Assembly (NCBI GenBank): GCA_003988855.1
Contig: QYAI01000147.1
Span: 62,001 to 126,000, forward strand
Direction of reading: 5' to 3'
DNA: 64,000 nucleotides
DNA from: Arachnopeziza araneosa
Taxonomy: Eukaryota > Ascomycota > Leotiomycetes > Helotiales > Arachnopezizaceae
Of this stretch, positions 22,122-34,125 are shown one piece after another; the first letter of the stretch is position 1, and the number at the start of each line of letters is the position of its first letter. A program made the position numbers and the translations under genes. The notes under the pieces were generated by a model. It saw only the letters and a list, made by a program, of their open reading frames with translations, did not search any database and had not been told where the DNA came from.

Positions 22122-25100
22122 TGCGGGAGTTATAATGAGTCCCAAAAAAAAAGGGCTCGACGAGTGACGGACGTGCGGCCTTTAATTGGAGGATTGGCTG
22201 GGTTCTCGTGAAGCAGCTAGTTTCTTGATTTCACAGTCTTGTTGTCTTGCACTAGAGGAGGGTACCGTAGCTCGTTCGTGGAAAGGTACGCTACCAGGGT
22301 TCAAACCCAAAAAACCAAAGGGTAAGAGGCGAGGCGGATCATTCGATGTGCCGTGGGAACGAGGAATCGATAGGGGAAACGCGGGACGCGGGAGGGGAGG
22401 AGCAATGGCAGCACGGCGTGAGGATATATATTTCGAGGAGGAAGAGGCGACGAAGGCGGAGGGTGAATAAGAAGAAGAAGAAGAGGTGCAGGAGGGCTGT
22501 TGTTGCCCGTGAGATTGTGGGACACAAAGCTGGCGGCGGTGGTGGTGGTGGTGCTTTGTTGCTGGTGGCCTGCAGCGGCCTTGGGGGGAGGTGAATGCGT
22601 GAATGGTCAGGCCTTGGCGCCCCCTAAGACTAACGCAAATGTCGGAATCAGCACTGACCAGCAACCAAATGATTGGGGTGCGTGGGACACTCCAGCATCA
22701 TAACAATAATCAGCTCCCGTACTGTACCAGCTTTCTCCTGCGAAAGGAAAAAGAAGCAGGTCCTCGGCCCCTACAAATACTGCGACGGAAGCCAGCACGC
22801 TTCTCAGTCGTGTCGCATGCAGAAGCAGAAGGAAAGAAATAAAGAAAACGATAGATTGAACAATAACGGAGTCCCAAGTCAGCAAACAATAATCCATCTC
22901 ACTCACCCTCTGAAGCCCCGATACCCCGAAGAATCAGCAGGCCGACCCCTCCACCGACAGCCCCGAAAAGCCTTCTGGGGGCCTCCTCCTGCAGCCAGTC
23001 TCCAGCGCCAGCTGAACAAAACGCCTCGTCAAAAGTCTTGTGGAGTCAATAAATCGCGAACGTCAGGCAATAATCAAACAAAGACAGCTTTCCCGCTCAA
23101 TGGGATGGGTACCTGATGCGCCTGGTGTCGTTGCAGATTTAGGGGTCGGAGACTTTTTGCTGCTGAGGACGGGCCCACGATGCAGTTTTATGGAGAGGCT
23201 CGTCTGTTTGCCCTTGATGAAGCGCAATTGACGTCGATTCCATGGGTCGTTCTTCATAAAGTGGACTGGACACTGCTGAAACCCAGCCTGGCGAGGGGAT
23301 AGGACGCGCGAATCTTGAATCGCCGTGTACACTGGATTGCAACAGGGCACTTTCCAAGGTCGAGAGGTAACGTGAAGCTCGCCGGCTCCTGGCTCTGTTC
23401 TCTTTAGGAATACACTCCGGTGACAGTTCAACGCAACTGCAGGCTGACTGACGTATTGCAACGTTGGCTTGCGATCCAAGCATCATCCTATGATGGCCCA
23501 TTTTCCATCTTCGGAATTGTTCCTGGACCGTATTCTTCTCGGTGGCGTTCCCGTACGAGCTTTCCACCTCGGAAAACCCCGATGTTCTGAAGCTCTAGAG
23601 TCCTCTCCAAAGTCAAATGGGCCCGTCATGATTCATCATGCACCAGACATCTCCCATAATCCATTCTACTGTACAGTACGCTTCCTCTGCTCTTATCAAA
23701 AGTCCCGCTGTCCTGTCCCTTACCCCTCTCAGGATAATCTACGCGAGCCGCCATCTCGATATTATGCACTCACTATCACTCGGTTCCCAGTTTCCCCCAG
23801 CGGCCAAGCCTGCTCCCCAAATGCCATACCGGCGCAGATATAGCCTCGAGCTTTTCCCATCATCGCATTCTCGACGGATGACGTTTTCAGAGATCGACGT
23901 CACCAGATCGTCAGTTACCTCATGGCATTTGCGCCGGTGCTTCAACTGTTGGAAGCCATCCGGGGAAGATTGGCCTGGAGGCCATCTTGGCATCTTATAG
24001 CGCCACCAAAGGCCCGAATGTCTAACGTCCCGTCCGTCCCGATGTCAGCAAGCTCCCGACCGTCGAACTCGGCGTCGTGCTTGTGGTTGTGGTCGCTCAT
24101 CCTCTGCAGCAATCGCTGGTTGAACAGAGCTTCAGGTTACAACCAACCCTCCTGCAGAGCATCGGGCAAGCTTGCTCTGTGCGGCCATGCCTTGCCCTCT
24201 GTGAGCTTCGTTCTTATGCAATGCAAGGAACATCACTTCAGGCCAGACCGTTGCTTGCACTTCTGCCCACCACCCCCCCCGGCTGCTCATCCAAGATTTG
24301 GGGTACACTACATTATCTGCCTGTCTGCATCGTTATCCCACACGCGCGGTGCTCGCTGCAACGTTTGCGGGACGAGAGCTCAGTTCTCCGCCTACACTGT
24401 GCTCACCGACTTCATGCTGTTCATGCATCACCAGAGTCCGTCGTGCTCGTTCGCGATCATGCTTTCTGCCTGCAACCTCGATTCGTGTTGTTTCTGTACA
24501 ATGACCAGCTTTCCAATTTCCTCTTCCGAGACAATGGCTCTTGGACAACGTGGCGCCTGCAATCCATCACGACTTCAGACCTGATGTTTGACAGTTGGCA
24601 CGCGGGTCAGGAAAATGGTCGTGTTGGAGCCTCTCGGGCTGGAAGTTCCCAGCCGTGAAATCAAAGGGTTGCATTCGGACCCAAGCCTACTGCTTGGGAT
24701 TGTGGCGCATCACGTGCATCTACTCGACCTCCATCTCAATAGAGACCATAACGTTTGCCGATATGGAGTAAAATATAGTGATCAGTATTGCCTATATTTC
24801 TAAACTTCACTTTCCATCTCGACTAGACTTTCATTATGATACTCCTTGTCGAGGTTCAAAACAACCCTCTCATTTATCTATTAATATCTAACACACTCCA
24901 TGTCTCGCAAACATGACCATTTTGATTCAGAAAAAGTGCCCAACGCTAAGCTCCAGTGGCAGCTTTTTTCTTTTTCAATGCTGCATCTGTGGATCGAAGT
25001 GAGCTGTCTTGTCTTGATAGAACCCGGGAGGTTTTCTTTCAAGGTCCGAAGAGTGCAGCCCCCATCAACTCACTAGGGGTTTAAAACAAACACAGATATT

Positions 25101-25542
25101 ACCCTACTGGCTTCTAATCTGAAGCTTGGTTTTTATCGATGAATAGTGAGCTCAGTGGCATATCACCACGAGGTCAGAACAAAAACAGATCCCTCACCAG
25201 CTGATGCCTAGAATCTCGTCCTTATGAGCCTAGCTGCACGTTTGTTGCGGCTCTTCACAGTCACCATGAACTTTAAATCATTCCAATCTTAATTCTGAAG
25301 CAATCTTAATTTTCTACTTTTCTTACTTCATGCTGTGTAGGTGTAAAGAGCATATTAACATTGACTTCTCTAAATCCTATCTGTATCATCTCCAAGGCAA
25401 ATAGACATGCTCTTGTTCATGCAGGGTATTCGCAGAGCTCTGACCTGCCTCATGCCAGACTCCTAAACGCCATGCCAATGTATATACCCTGCCTCCAAAT
25501 TCCTATAGCAATGCAATGAAATACTGTACAAATATGCCCAAC
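22122..25542. other. Long gene-less interval (3.4 kb)
   Basis: Between two minus-strand genes. The first 2.6 kb is richer in G+C than the flanks and carries simple repeats (GAA-rich near 22470, GGT repeats near 22535). Many overlapping open frames on both strands are present, the longest at 23922-24584 on the plus strand, but none has a domain, a plausible splice pattern or low-complexity-free composition. A long promoter/5' leader for the disordered-protein gene or a non-coding RNA are possible; neither is demonstrated. Confidence 0.4.
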
Positions 25543-28500
25543 TTATTCCTCAAGCAATTTACCAAAAATAAGGCTTTGGATCATCGTTTCATCGTTGATT
25601 ACCCGAATCCTCTTTGGACGTTGTTCATCTTCCGCTGCAGTAGCCCCTCGCTTTCTTTTCTTCAATGCACTGCCGGATGGAGAACCAAACACTGCACTCT
25701 CTGTAGCCTTATCATTTGTATCGACGTGAAGCAAGTCCCACTCCAGCCCTTCATTTTCACCATCCAAAAGCTTCTTTCGAGCTTCGGTGTAGTCTGCAGC
25801 TTGACCAAGGCGGACTGGCCCAAGTGCTCGATCAAGAAACAGGAACGTTTGGCGTTTATCCCGATTCTTCCCTCTCCCTGTGATTATCAGAACAGATTTG
25901 CCTGCGAGCAGCTTGTCTCTTGAATCAATTGTGTTCTGGAGGATAGCGTCAGTCGGAGAGTAAGATTGAAGGGTGCGGCTCCGGTATGCATTGCCAAGGA
26001 ATGATGATTGTCCTGCACAAAGCAAGTAAGGTGACCAGTCGATGATTGCCTGCTTAGAAATACAGTCTTGGATCCACCGACCAGAGATACTTGGTAAGCC
26101 GAGCGCAAGTGCCTGCATATATTTTGGCTTTCGCGAGTGCTCGTCAGCGATAACAGCGGCGAAATTTAACGAGCTGGCTTTCGAAGACAACTCCAATTTA
26201 GCATCCTGGCGATTGGCATCCGCCAGTTCGAATAGCGTATTAAATCCATCTTGAAGTATTAAACCTCCATTGCCAGATATGAGATGCACAACAGTGTCTT
26301 TCTCTTTATCGTTCTTACCGTATGAGACTGCAAATGCCATACTGTCAAAAAGAGGACGAGCTTTATGGGCATGAACATGCATATGCTCAACAAGAGCTAA
26401 GGGATCTTCACTATCTTCTTTGGAAATGGGCGTCTTCGATTGTCGCTTTGAAGAACGTGTTGACGGTGTGCCGATATCCTGGTTGGCTGCAAGTATAGAG
26501 ACTGCGCCTGATTTTCGCATCGAATTACGCTTTTGAGGAACCGGATCTGGAGCGAGTTCCTTCTCGGGTATTTTTGTAGACTTCCGACTCGAGGATCGAT
26601 TGCCTTGTTGTTGGGGTGTTGTTCCAGGTGCCGACGATGTCGACGATGACAAGCGTACCGACGATCTCTTACGAGCAGGACTTTGTCTGGCTGAAGCTTC
26701 TGCATTGGCTTCTGTAATCATTGTGCGGGCCTTGCCGTATTTTTTGGCGCGTGATGCTCCTTTCTTAGGACTAAGAATAGAGACGTCTACCACTGGGATC
26801 ATTGCTGACGATTCTCCAAGGTCTTGAGCTTTATCTAAACCATCGTCTGGAAAAGTTGTTTCATGAACTTCTGGTAGAGCCTGATTATCATCTAGGTGGC
26901 TACTAGTAACTTCATCCACTGGAATTTGGGCTTGGTTGGTCATCGGCGGCGAAACAGCCTGGTCAACAGATTTTAGTGGCTGGTTTGATTTGTCGTTGGC
27001 TTGTTCAATAATCTCATCAACATTCGCATCGTTTCCTGGCCGAGCGGGTGCTTGGACATTATCTGTTCCGTCTAATACAGGTTCTGCATTTTGAAAGGTC
27101 ACCTCTTGTGGTAACTCTATATTAGAAGCAGGAGCGACATGAGATTTTTGTGGAGGCGATGATTGGATTCCCATTGCATTTTCATATTCAATATCTTGAG
27201 TAAATCTTGGGATATCATTCAATTCCTCGTGATTGCTGAAAGAGATATTTGCAATTTCAGCCATCGACCTGAGCGGCTGTGTATTCGGACTTGTTTCAGG
27301 CACGGTGACTGGTACTTGACTACTACGGATGGGTGTCCTCGAGTTAATAGAGACCTCCTTAAGCGGTAAATTTGGTTCGGATCCAAGTTCGGGTCCAGGT
27401 CCATAGATGTCTTTTTCAAGAATTTTGTGAGACTGTCGAATCCTTTCTTTCAGGGAGGCGTTTCCCTCGGGTAGTTCACCAAAGTCTTCCATCTCGACTT
27501 GCAGAGCTGGCGAATCTGGCACAGTAGAATTCGGCTGCAATTCCGAGGCACGGTTGATAATCCCTTGAGAATCTGCAATGACGTCGTCTTGATTGATGTG
27601 CTGGGTATCTTGGAGATCTCGGCTTTGACCTGGACTTTGCGAATCTCGAGCATCAGTACCCTCACACTGCGCGATATAATCTTCTTGCCGGCTTCTCCGT
27701 CGACTCGTAGAAGGCACTTCAACTTCAGCAGATGTAGCTGGAGCTGGAGAGCTTGCAGATCCTGGGCGACCATTATCTCGTTTGACAACCTTGGAGAGTT
27801 CCCGCTGGATTCTCTTGTCAATCTCCCGCATCCGCCTACCTTTCAACAACCCCGAGTCTGAATCATCCGTATCTGAGTCTTCGGGAAGTGAGGTTGTGCG
27901 TCTTCTTCTCTCCTGGCTTTCTTTCATCGACACATATGGCCGAGGTTCAACTGATGATTGCTGTTGGCTCATAATATCAAAAGACTGGACTCTTGCATTT
28001 CGAGGAACTGGGGTAGAATTTGGAACCGGAAGTTCTGATATAGAACGAGATAGAAGCTTTTTTACGGAATCTTGCAAGGGTGAAGTCTCAATGTCTGCTC
28101 TGGCACCATTCAATGGCGAAACCGTGAACGCTCGACGTTTGAGTGGCGAAGTGAAGTCTTTGTACACATCAGGAGACGGCCGCACGGTAGGGCTTGAGAA
28201 CTGCGGACCAAATGGTGTAGGCTGGGTGGCACCAAATAACTCATGGTCTTTCATTACGGTTCCTTTATGAGCAAAAGGATTCATCTGTGGTGCAGGCGTT
28301 TCCGGTTCATACGAAGGAATTCCACGAAAGGAGCCAATGTCGGGAGGAGCAAATGACGCATCTTCAGACTCGACATCATCCTCTAAATCATCCGGAGATG
28401 CACCGAAGTCGAGCTTAACGTGTCCCGTATCGTCTTCGTGGTAGGTGATTCCGGTAGATTCAGTATGATGCTTGGAATTTGGCGACTCATGAGCGGGTGG

Positions 28501-29172
28501 CAGATTTTGTGCCATTGCAACATCTCCATCTTCACCTCCCTCGCCATCCTCTTGCTCCTCTTCATCTGGCGTAGCGGTCGGTCGGAATTGCGCAGCTAAT
28601 TGCCTCTGGAGGTTGAACTGTTCGTAGACCGATTCAGGGTTCTCTTGAGTTAAACTCATAGAGCTTTTCTGAGTGAGATCTTCCATCAATGCGGCTAGAG
28701 TAATGCCGGTCTTTATTTGTACTTGTGTTACCCCAAAGAATGGTCGAATTCTTCCTTTGCTGTCGCGTCGAATCCTGACTTGAGGTCGGACAGCATTCTC
28801 AGCAGGTAGGTCTAGCGGCAGAGTCGAGATTCTCGGTTGAACACCCGCAGCTTCATCTTTATCGAAATCTGGAGGCAGATGATAGCCGCTCTCACCTTCA
28901 CGAGGTTTGGCTGGATGTGCAGCGTGTTGACGGTTTTCCCTGCGAGACGCGACTTTCTCAGGTGGAAGTGCAGGGCTGGACTGAAGTGCGGTCAGCGGTC
29001 AGTGCCATCCATGGCATGCAGCCATCCAATCCGCCACCACAAAGAGGCGCAACTGCTTTACCGAAAGAACATCTTCTTGAAGATGGCGACATTCTTGCGT
29101 GTCCCATTCAACAGCTCCCGTCCCCTGAATGGCTGCGGCTTCAGCACTCTTTGCCGTGTTGGCTCGATACAT
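25543..29172 (-). CDS. BRCT checkpoint mediator, Rad9/Crb2-type
   Basis: Adaptor that brings checkpoint kinases to damaged chromatin. Two exons, 29172-29062 (MYRANTAKSAEAAAIQ) and 28980-25543, joined by an 81 nt intron (GTAAAG...CTTCAG), give about 1182 aa. The long frame runs upstream of its first ATG without a stop (for example RIRRDSKGRIRPFFGVTQVQ), which is why the short first exon is added. The N-terminal two thirds are disordered, with many S/T-Q and S-P sites. C-terminal tandem BRCT repeats begin near residue 910 (ARPLFDSMAFAVSY, then ISGRWIQDCISKQAIIDW) and continue with GKSVLIITG. A basic NLS-like KKRKRG follows. No clear Tudor domain is seen ahead of the BRCTs, where Crb2/53BP1 carry one. 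Assignment to Rad9/Crb2 is by architecture and BRCT wording. Confidence 0.82.
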
Positions 29173-29759
29173 GATGATGATTACATTGAGAGAAGCCAAT
29201 CACACGGTGGTGAAGAGTGGTGGCAAAAACGCGAGGAGAATGGAGCGCGGGAAGAAAAGAATCACGAACTCACGTGCTCAAGTTAGCGGGTGGCTGCCTG
29301 AGAAACTAGGTATCCAATCCCTCTTCTTTCCTCCAGCAGGCAACCATTTTCAGGTCCCATCTCTAGTCGACTTGGTGGCTTCTTCTTCACTGAATAAGCC
29401 TCTCTCTCTCTCTCTGTCCATTCTTCTTCCCAAGCAGAACCTTTGATGTTTCAGTCACCGAAAGATGAGGCCGCAGTACAGAAACCAACCGAGAAAAGTT
29501 GTCTCTCCTGGCTTAAGTGAGCTATCCAGACTCCCTTCCCTGCATATTTGCTGTAGGCAGACTCGCCGATTAGGGCTGTGACTCAGTTCGCCAGCGAAAG
29601 AAGCCTTAGGGGAGGGCGGCCTAAAGAAACAACGGCCGCCGTCATACAGCATTTCCATCAGACATATAAGAGCTGATCACCTGTTTTTCTTCTCATACTT
29701 TTCTCAGTCAATTATCTGATTTCTTAAACTTTCCGACTTTGATCTTCTCCCAACCGACA
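29173..29759. promoter_or_regulatory. Divergent promoter region, Rad9-like / AAA ATPase
   Basis: 587 bp separate the two start codons. A CT microsatellite ((CT)n around 29401-29415) lies in the middle. No individual motif is assigned. Confidence 0.45.
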
Positions 29760-31879
29760 ATGGCCCCTGGAACCACTGGAATCGAGGCTGTCATTGTCGT
29801 GGCCGAGACCTCTTCAAACACTAGCGTCGAGAATGGAGGAATCAAGCAGCCGGCCACTGGTAGTCTAAAGCCAGATGGCAGCGGTGCTGTTGCCGATGCA
29901 GAAGAGCCCGAAGCGGTCGCCAAGGTTGGCATGGAGTGCGGAATCATGAATCTGTACCAGAAGGAGGGTGAAAGAGGCCGTGTAAGTTGGACGGACAAAT
30001 ACCCAGAAGATCTCGATGATCCAGCAGAGAATGAACACACCGCTCGATATGCCATTCTCGTTCGCAATAAGAAGAGCTACGATTCACGCAAAAAACTCGA
30101 GATTGATAGCATTGTCGTCCAAAGTCCCCTTTTGAAGAAGGTCTTGTCCAAAATTTTGAAAGACTATCCTGGCGTCACTACGACTCTCAAGCGACTCGTC
30201 TTTCAAGCTCCCTTTCATCCGTTCGTCCATCGATGGACTGAATTCACATCCGCCCTCGATGAGCACCACAATGAAGAGACTAAAAGGCATCTCCAACTAC
30301 TGTACACTACCCTCAAGACTGAACTCAAAGAAACCATCTCTTCTAAGAATGATTACATTAAAAATAAAGTTATCACCTTCGACCATCTCTGGACTATTTT
30401 TCAACCAGGAGCCACTCTCTATTCGGAGCAGTGGGGACGCGACTGTGCTTCTAAATTTTTGAATGCCAGCTATGGTCAACACAACACTTTCGGAGCCTGC
30501 TATTTTGTGAATTGTCAAAAGGTCGATTGGGATGGAGACAAGTTTGGTTACGCGAACACGCAGCATCTCATCCCTTCATTTTCCGGAACCATGAAGATTG
30601 CAGATCTCGATGCATTCCCGTTGGAATTTCACCCTCATCAAGAGAAGATAACCGCTGCACTCCTGAAGCGCGGTAAACTGTTCGAGAACTACCATGGCTA
30701 TCACTACAAGTACTACAAGTCTTTTGCTATTGGTAAAAATATGTGTGGCCAGGACATCAAAGTCACTGTCGACAGTCGTATCATCATGTAAGTCTCTTCC
30801 TCTCCTATGAATACTTCACTAACCAGTGCAGTGATACTTTTGCCTACAACAAATTTAACCCCAACAGCGTCCCAAATCTGAGTCACCTTAAGATCCAATC
30901 AAAAGCTGATACGGTCGACACAGACGAGAGTGACGATGAGGATGAGGACGATAGTTGTTACGAGTCATCTGATGATGAGAATGATTACTCCTACGGGCGT
31001 GCTACCGACGGAAAAGAATTCAAGCGCATTCCCCTCACAAATGAGCAACTAATCCACTGCACCCCTCTTCTTAGAGGCTACGCACTAAAGACTAAACGGT
31101 GGCTCTCATTCTTTGTTGACACTGTATCCGAAATCGTCTGGAACGACTCTGCGTTTACCAACCTCGTCCTACCAGCAGAACAGAAAGAACTCATCCTCGC
31201 CTTTGCTGTATCTCAAGTAAAGAACAGTCAGTCTTTCGATGATGTTATCTCTGGTAAAGGAAAAGGAATCATTATGCTCCTATCTGGAGGTCCAGGGATC
31301 GGCAAGACCCTTACTGCTGAGTCCGTTGCCGAGACTATGAAAGTTCCTCTGTACATGATGTCAGCTGGCGATTTAGGGACTGAATCCTCTCAAGTTGAAA
31401 GCAGTCTCACCAGGATCCTCGAAATGGTGGCAAAATGGAACGCTGTCCTCCTACTTGATGAGTGTGACGTCTTCCTGGAAGCGCGTTCAGCTGCAGATCT
31501 GGAGCGGAACAAGATCGTATCCATTTTCCTACGTACATTGGAGTATTACGAGGGTATTCTCTTCCTGACCACCAATCGTGTGAAGAACATGGATCCAGCT
31601 TTCCAGAGCCGAATCCATATCTCTATGGAATATCCAAATCTAGACGCCAAAGCGCGGAAGCAGGTTTGGACTAATTTTCTGGCGCGAGAAGGAGCGATGG
31701 AGCATGAGATCTCAGAGGAAGAGGTCGCAAAATTGGCTGTTGTCGATATTAACGGGAGGCAGATCAAGAATGTGCTTAAGACTGCAGGGCTGTTAGCTGC
31801 TCATAAAGGGACGAAGTTGAGGTATGAGTATTTAAAGACGGTGCTGAATGTTGAGAAGCATCAACTTGAGAGAGCTTAG
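29760..31879 (+). CDS. Fungal AAA+ ATPase with DUF7025-type N-terminal region
   Basis: Two exons, 29760-30787 and 30832-31879, joined across a GTAAGT...CAG intron (44 nt), give 691 aa. The start is MAPGTTGIEAVIVV. The N-terminal half contains the ITFDHLWTIFQPG and YHGYHYKYYKSFAIG segments typical of the fungal DUF7025-AAA family, and an acidic linker follows (DESDDEDEDDSCYESSDDEND). The AAA domain has Walker A GGPGIGKTLTAES (about residue 494), Walker B VLLLDECDVF (about 550), sensor-1 LTTNR, and an arginine-finger region DPAFQSRIHISMEYP. The family is expanded in filamentous fungi, and its substrates are unknown. A role in remodelling protein complexes is inferred only from the fold. Confidence 0.88.
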
Positions 31880-32225
31880 ACTGAGTAGATTTATTGGTTA
31901 GTTACATAGATTACATGGGGAATTTACTGATGTGTTCCTCCCTGAGCAACTCTTTGCCAAAGTTATATGTTTAAGATCATATATATTAAATAGATCACCA
32001 GCTCACAAGATCATTATTCTACATTGTCAAATCCATTTACCAGATTTTGCGAGTTTAGAGGACGAATTCAAATTAATTGCTATTCATAAACTCTCTTATG
32101 CTTGGTATGTTCTTCGGAAGAATTTCTTTCATATCTTAAATTTTCTTCCTCAAAGCATAATTCCTTTCCCAATACCTTAATCAAAGAACCACTCCGTCCC
32201 TCTCGCAACTTACAATATTCAAGTC
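31880..32225. other. Intergenic, AT-rich
   Basis: 346 bp 3' of the AAA ATPase and 3' of the frameshifted repeat gene. Nothing is recognised. Confidence 0.4.
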
Positions 32226-33245
32226 CTATTTTCTAGACCGCAAGTTCCATCTCGGCTCTACTCCATCTTGCAGCTCGCAACCGCTCAGTCCCAACCTCAA
32301 CACCCTAAGAGCTTTATCGGTTTTAGCTAGCTCTTCTTCAGCTTCCTGCCGTTCTCTCCTCTTGCGTTCCTGTCCCCAAACCTTTTTGGTGATATTTCCC
32401 TCATCATCAACCTCTGGCGTCACCTCCCCTTCGTACTCAGCGCCTGCCTTCCACTCGATGTCTTGGCGTAGGATGAATCGGTCACGAGTGGCTAGGCTCA
32501 AGACGTGGTGTCCTTCGACAAAAACGTAGTCCCGACCGCCCATGGCTCTGGCGCTGTATTCTGTATGTGCGGGCGCGTCGTAGATTTCCTGGCGTTCGGC
32601 TATATCTTCAGGCAGTCTGGTGCCGTCCTTTCTCCTGAAGGCCAACTTTCCCCGAACTATTAGGTGGGTGTTGTCGCTTTGGTGACTATGGCAGTTGAGT
32701 CCCCTTCCCCTAATACACTGGTTTAGCCACTTTTTCCAAACACTCGGAGAGAGAGAGGGGGGTCATACTTCTTCACTAGACTAACAAAGACCCAAGGATA
32801 TCCCTTTTCTTTCACGGTTGTCCTATCAACCGAGTAATCGCCCTTGAAATTACCGGCCTTTGTGAGTGGCAGAGGTTTCTTGTACACCCAACCTCCTGTT
32901 TTTTTCAACGTGAGACTTCTTGTCTTCGTCAGTCAGCTTGTCCTCCTCAGATAGCTCGTGTTTCTCAGTTGGCTTGTCTTCTTCAGTTGGCTTATCTTTC
33001 TTAGTAGGCTTGTCTTTCTTAGTTGAGATGTCTGCCTCGGAGGATTTGTTTTCATCAGTTGGCTTGTTTTCATCAGTTGGCTTGTTTTCATCAGTTGGCT
33101 TGTCTTCCTCGGTTGGATTTTTTTCCTTGGCTGGGTTGTCTGCCTCAGATGGTTTGATGTCTTTGGATTTATTCATTCCTTTCTTCTCAGTGTGAGACTT
33201 CTTGTCCTTCTCAGATGAGTTATCGTCCTTGAGTAGGTATTCCAA
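32226..33245 (-). pseudogene. Frameshifted gene with KPT(D/E)E(N/D) repeats
   Basis: Three coding-like segments are collinear on the minus strand but not in one frame. (1) 33245-32906 encodes a hydrophilic Lys/Glu-rich array of six-residue repeats (KPTDEN, KPTEED). (2) 32905-32723 encodes KKTGGWVYKKPLPLTKAGNF and YPWVFVSLVKKY. (3) 32645-32226 encodes AFRRKDGTRLPEDIAERQ and DYVFVEGHHVLSLATRDRFI. Between 1 and 2 an A7 run (32899-32905) shifts the frame; with six A's it would read SHVEKTGGWVYKKP without a stop. No ATG opens segment 1 before 33176, and no clean splice joins 2 to 3. Either it is a decaying gene or the A7 is a sequencing error. The protein family is not recognised; segment 3 looks like a compact domain found in fungal hypothetical proteins. 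Confidence 0.55.
33049..33102 (-). repeat. 18-bp coding minisatellite, three perfect units
   Basis: The 18-mer TTTTCATCAGTTGGCTTG (plus strand) occurs three times head to tail and encodes KPTDEN repeats on the minus strand. Degenerate relatives of the same unit extend the array to about 32931-33160. Confidence 0.9.
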
Positions 33246-34125
33246 TTATGAATCCCTAGCTCATTTGTCAGCATTCTATCACTAATCCAGACCACCAAAA
33301 ATTGCGGAAGGCTGAATTTACCAGTAAGAAAAGCAGACCAGGTAAACTTTCTAAGCGAGATGCACCTCAATTTTAATCTGTGGCTCACTGTCAAAGACAC
33401 TTTCAATTGTCGGATGTCAAATTTGGTATTCAAAACAACTCCGAGGAGAAAGTCTTTAGCAGTATATCATGGACAATGGCTTTTAAACTCCACAGAAAGG
33501 ATGGGGCTGAGAGTTTGATGCCATGCTGAAAGTGGTTGACTAGTTCGGATGAAAGCCAAATTTGTCCTCCATCTCGACTTTCTCTTGGTGTTGTTCTGTT
33601 TGGGATGAAGATGGCGGGCTATGGCATGCATGGGTGGCTCGGCAGCTGCTGCGGGTACCTGAATTAGCGTGCACGGCCTACGTCATTCCTCTCTTTCCTT
33701 GCGGGCGATCTTGAAAAACAAGTTGGAATGCAAACACCGCCATTAAACATGATTTTCTTGCTTACCGTCTTCAAATCTTGAGATGAACATAGTGTCACAT
33801 AAAAGCTACAAAGTCCGGACCCCTGGTCAAGTCCTTGACAGCGAAAATACACCGTCTAGAGAATGAGATCGGCGTGAACGATAACATCCAGGCACTGCCT
33901 TTTAGGGACAAGAAGGAGTACTGCAACCTACTTGATAAATTTCTCAATCGTCACCAGGATTTCAAACATGTTGCTGAACGAGAGGCAGAGCAAGCTCAGG
34001 TCCAAGACATTCTTCGCTAATTCCATTCATTTCCCAACTTCAGTACCTCCCTGCGAGATACGTCTCAAAATATAGGAACACGCTTTGGATGATCAACATG
34101 TTATCCATTGTATCAACGAACTATA
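33246..34125. other. Region without a resolvable gene
   Basis: Short open pieces are present (for example a hydrophilic plus-strand stretch at about 33850-34020 with NRHQDFKHVAEREAEQAQ) but no start, domain or splice pattern. It may be the decayed 5' part of the next locus. Confidence 0.35.

Noticed and set aside
22250..22310. Possible tRNA on the plus strand near GGGTTCAAACCC
   Set aside because: A box does not match, the T stem is only three pairs, and there is no acceptor stem.
23922..24584. 220-residue plus-strand open frame as a gene
   Set aside because: Cys/Ser/His-rich composition without domains, overlapped by another long frame at 24077-24658; looks like chance opening in G+C-rich DNA.
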